Shown piece after piece: positions 62,804 through 64,000 of a stretch of DNA of 64,000 nt (the first letter of the stretch is position 1; every line of letters starts with the position of its first letter). This DNA is from Terriglobia bacterium. Lineage in GTDB: Bacteria; Acidobacteriota; Terriglobia; Bryobacterales; UBA6623. The stretch covers positions 62,001 to 126,000 of the forward strand of contig VXMF01000011.1 in NCBI GenBank assembly GCA_009841225.1, read 5' to 3'. A program made the translations under genes and the position numbers. Below the pieces are notes generated by a model. It saw only the letters and a list, made by a program, of their open reading frames with translations, did no database searches and was not told where the DNA came from.

Positions 62804-64000
62804 ATGGGAAAGCTAGGGGTCGTTAGTCTGGCATTTGTGTTGGCAGCAGTCTGCGTGCCACAGGTCGCCGCCTTCTCGCGTGGCGCGCCCGCGCGCACCA
62901 GCGGGGGCGCTTTCCCCGGCGAAAGCAATTGCACCCGGTGCCATGCTGGAACGGTCAACTCGGGGCCGGGAACCTTGTCGCTTACGGTCGGCGGCGTCGC
63001 TGCCTCCGGCGATTCCTCGCCGACCTACACGCCGGGCGAAACGATCGCGTTGATCGTATCGTTTGAAGACACGACCAAGTTTCGCGTTGGTTTTCAATTG
63101 ACAGCGCGCTCCGGTGATGGCTGCGGTCAGCCGGGCGCGCTGGCGGCTGCGTCTTCGGACGATGGGAGTGGCATTTCGGTTGGCTCCGGGACGTGCGGGC
63201 CATCTAGCAGCCAAGTGCAATGGGTGACGCACCAAGGCCCCCGAAACGGCAGTGCCGCGACATTCGCGATCGATTGGACAGCGCCCGCTGAGGACGTGGG
63301 GCCGGTGACGATTGCTGTGGCGGTCAATGGTGCGGACGGAGGCCAGTCTGCCAGGGACGACAACATCTACACGCTGCAGGCAGTGGTGCAGCCTAGCGCG
63401 GCTGCGTCACCGATCTCCCCAATGATTTCCGAGGGCGGAGTGACTTCTCTCGGCGATTCCGATCCTGCTTTGACGACAGGAGCGCCGGGCGGTATCGCAG
63501 TGATCAGCGGAACCGGATTTGCCGAGATGGGCGATGGAACCGTCGGTTCCGTCGGTGCGGACGGCAAACTCGCCACCAATACGGGCGGGGTCTGTGTCGA
63601 GGTCAACCAGGTTCGAGCCCCCGTGCTATACGCGGACGCCACGACAGTGTACGTCCAGATTCCGGCCGAGACGGGCCTAGGACCCGCGGCTGTGCAGGTG
63701 ATCGGCAATTGCGATCCCGAGCCGGACGGAGGGCAGGCAGTGCTCAGCAACACAGTCATGTTCGAGATCGCCAGCGTAAAGCCCGCGCTGGTGCACGTTT
63801 CGGAGAGCACTGCGGGAGCGGTCGCCGTGCACGAGGATTTCTCGCTGGTCGCCAGCGAGCCGGAAGCCGAGGCCGCCACTGAGATGACAGCGATGCCGGC
63901 GGAGGGCGACGCGGCAGAGGATTCGTCCGGCCCCAAGATGTCGCCGGCCGTCCCGGGCGGTGTCGTCACGTTGTTCGGAACAGGATTCGGGCCGACCGAT
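62804..64000 (+). CDS. secreted c-type haem protein with Reeler-like and TIGR03437-type domains (3' cut by window edge)
   Basis: An exported protein open to the window end (399 residues seen). Signal peptide ends about VAAFS. GESNCTRCHAGT gives one haem motif (Cys43, Cys46, His47), in the setting of a choice-of-anchor V (Reeler-like) domain to about residue 185. Then come immunoglobulin-like repeats: GAPGGIAVISGTGFA, a strand-rich segment with TTVYVQIPAETGLGPAAVQV, an acidic linker (EPEAEAATEMTAMP), and the start of a second unit (AVPGGVVTLFGTGFGPT). These resemble the Solibacter C-terminal (TIGR03437) type. Shine-Dalgarno GAGGTGA is 5 nt before ATG 62804. Confidence 0.85.
   Translation, partial: MGKLGVVSLAFVLAAVCVPQVAAFSRGAPARTSGGAFPGESNCTRCHAGTVNSGPGTLSLTVGGVAASGDSSPTYTPGETIALIVSFEDTTKFRVGFQLTARSGDGCGQPGALAAASSDDGSGISVGSGTCGPSSSQVQWVTHQGPRNGSAATFAIDWTAPAEDVGPVTIAVAVNGADGGQSARDDNIYTLQAVVQPSAAASPISPMISEGGVTSLGDSDPALTTGAPGGIAVISGTGFAEMGDGTVGSVGADGKLATNTGGVCVEVNQVRAPVLYADATTVYVQIPAETGLGPAAVQVIGNCDPEPDGGQAVLSNTVMFEIASVKPALVHVSESTAGAVAVHEDFSLVASEPEAEAATEMTAMPAEGDAAEDSSGPKMSPAVPGGVVTLFGTGFGPTD

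Overview
The window looks like chromosome of an Acidobacteriota member, probably Bryobacter/Solibacter-like. The main markers are two tandem VWFA-related proteins of the acidobacterial type, a plug-poor TonB-dependent receptor of the acidobacterial type, DUF1592/1588/1585 and c-type cytochrome proteins, many Tat-exported Gfo/Idh oxidoreductases and sulfatases, and a Solibacter-type secreted protein running off the right edge. This placement rests on family content only. GC is high throughout. I saw no rRNA, tRNA, CRISPR array, prophage or insertion sequence.

Layout. 1-8.9 kb: cytochrome-like DUF1592 fragment, YbdK-type ligase, sulfatase, beta-propeller protein, enolase-superfamily enzyme, ceramidase-like protein and inositol dehydrogenase, a catabolic set for sulfated or polyol substrates. 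8.9-18.7 kb: pyrG, two overlapping VWFA proteins plus a small conserved protein, pta, an exported oxidoreductase, two small ORFs, a membrane phosphatase and xseA. 18.8-28.4 kb: aldo/keto reductase, a VapBC-like toxin-antitoxin pair with a well-formed promoter, another exported oxidoreductase, mmsA, a cytochrome c'-like lipoprotein, paired DUF6644 membrane proteins, an SGNH esterase, YjbQ, and a HigBA-like locus whose toxin is truncated. 28.5-35.8 kb: a PQQ- and haem-containing alcohol dehydrogenase flanked on both sides by copies of a three-gene secreted-protein set (DUF6152 + protein A + protein B). This is the best candidate here for an undescribed functional module. 36-44.5 kb: DUF3800 protein, TonB-dependent receptor, purB, and a three-gene hydroxypyruvate/tartronate semialdehyde-to-phosphoglycerate set. 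44.5-51.2 kb: metzincin protease, second sulfatase, and a frameshifted propeller-DUF3604 lipoprotein. 51.3-57 kb: a chorismate-centred group (fused PabAB, fused AroDE, TrpE). 57-64 kb: FtsX-type permease, TPR protein, ribulokinase, and the haem-motif secreted protein cut by the window end.

Genes with a Shine-Dalgarno sequence coexist with a noticeable group in which a -10-like hexamer (TATACT, TACAAT, TATAAT, CATAAT) ends only about 6-10 nt before the start codon. That suggests leaderless transcription and was used to choose several starts.
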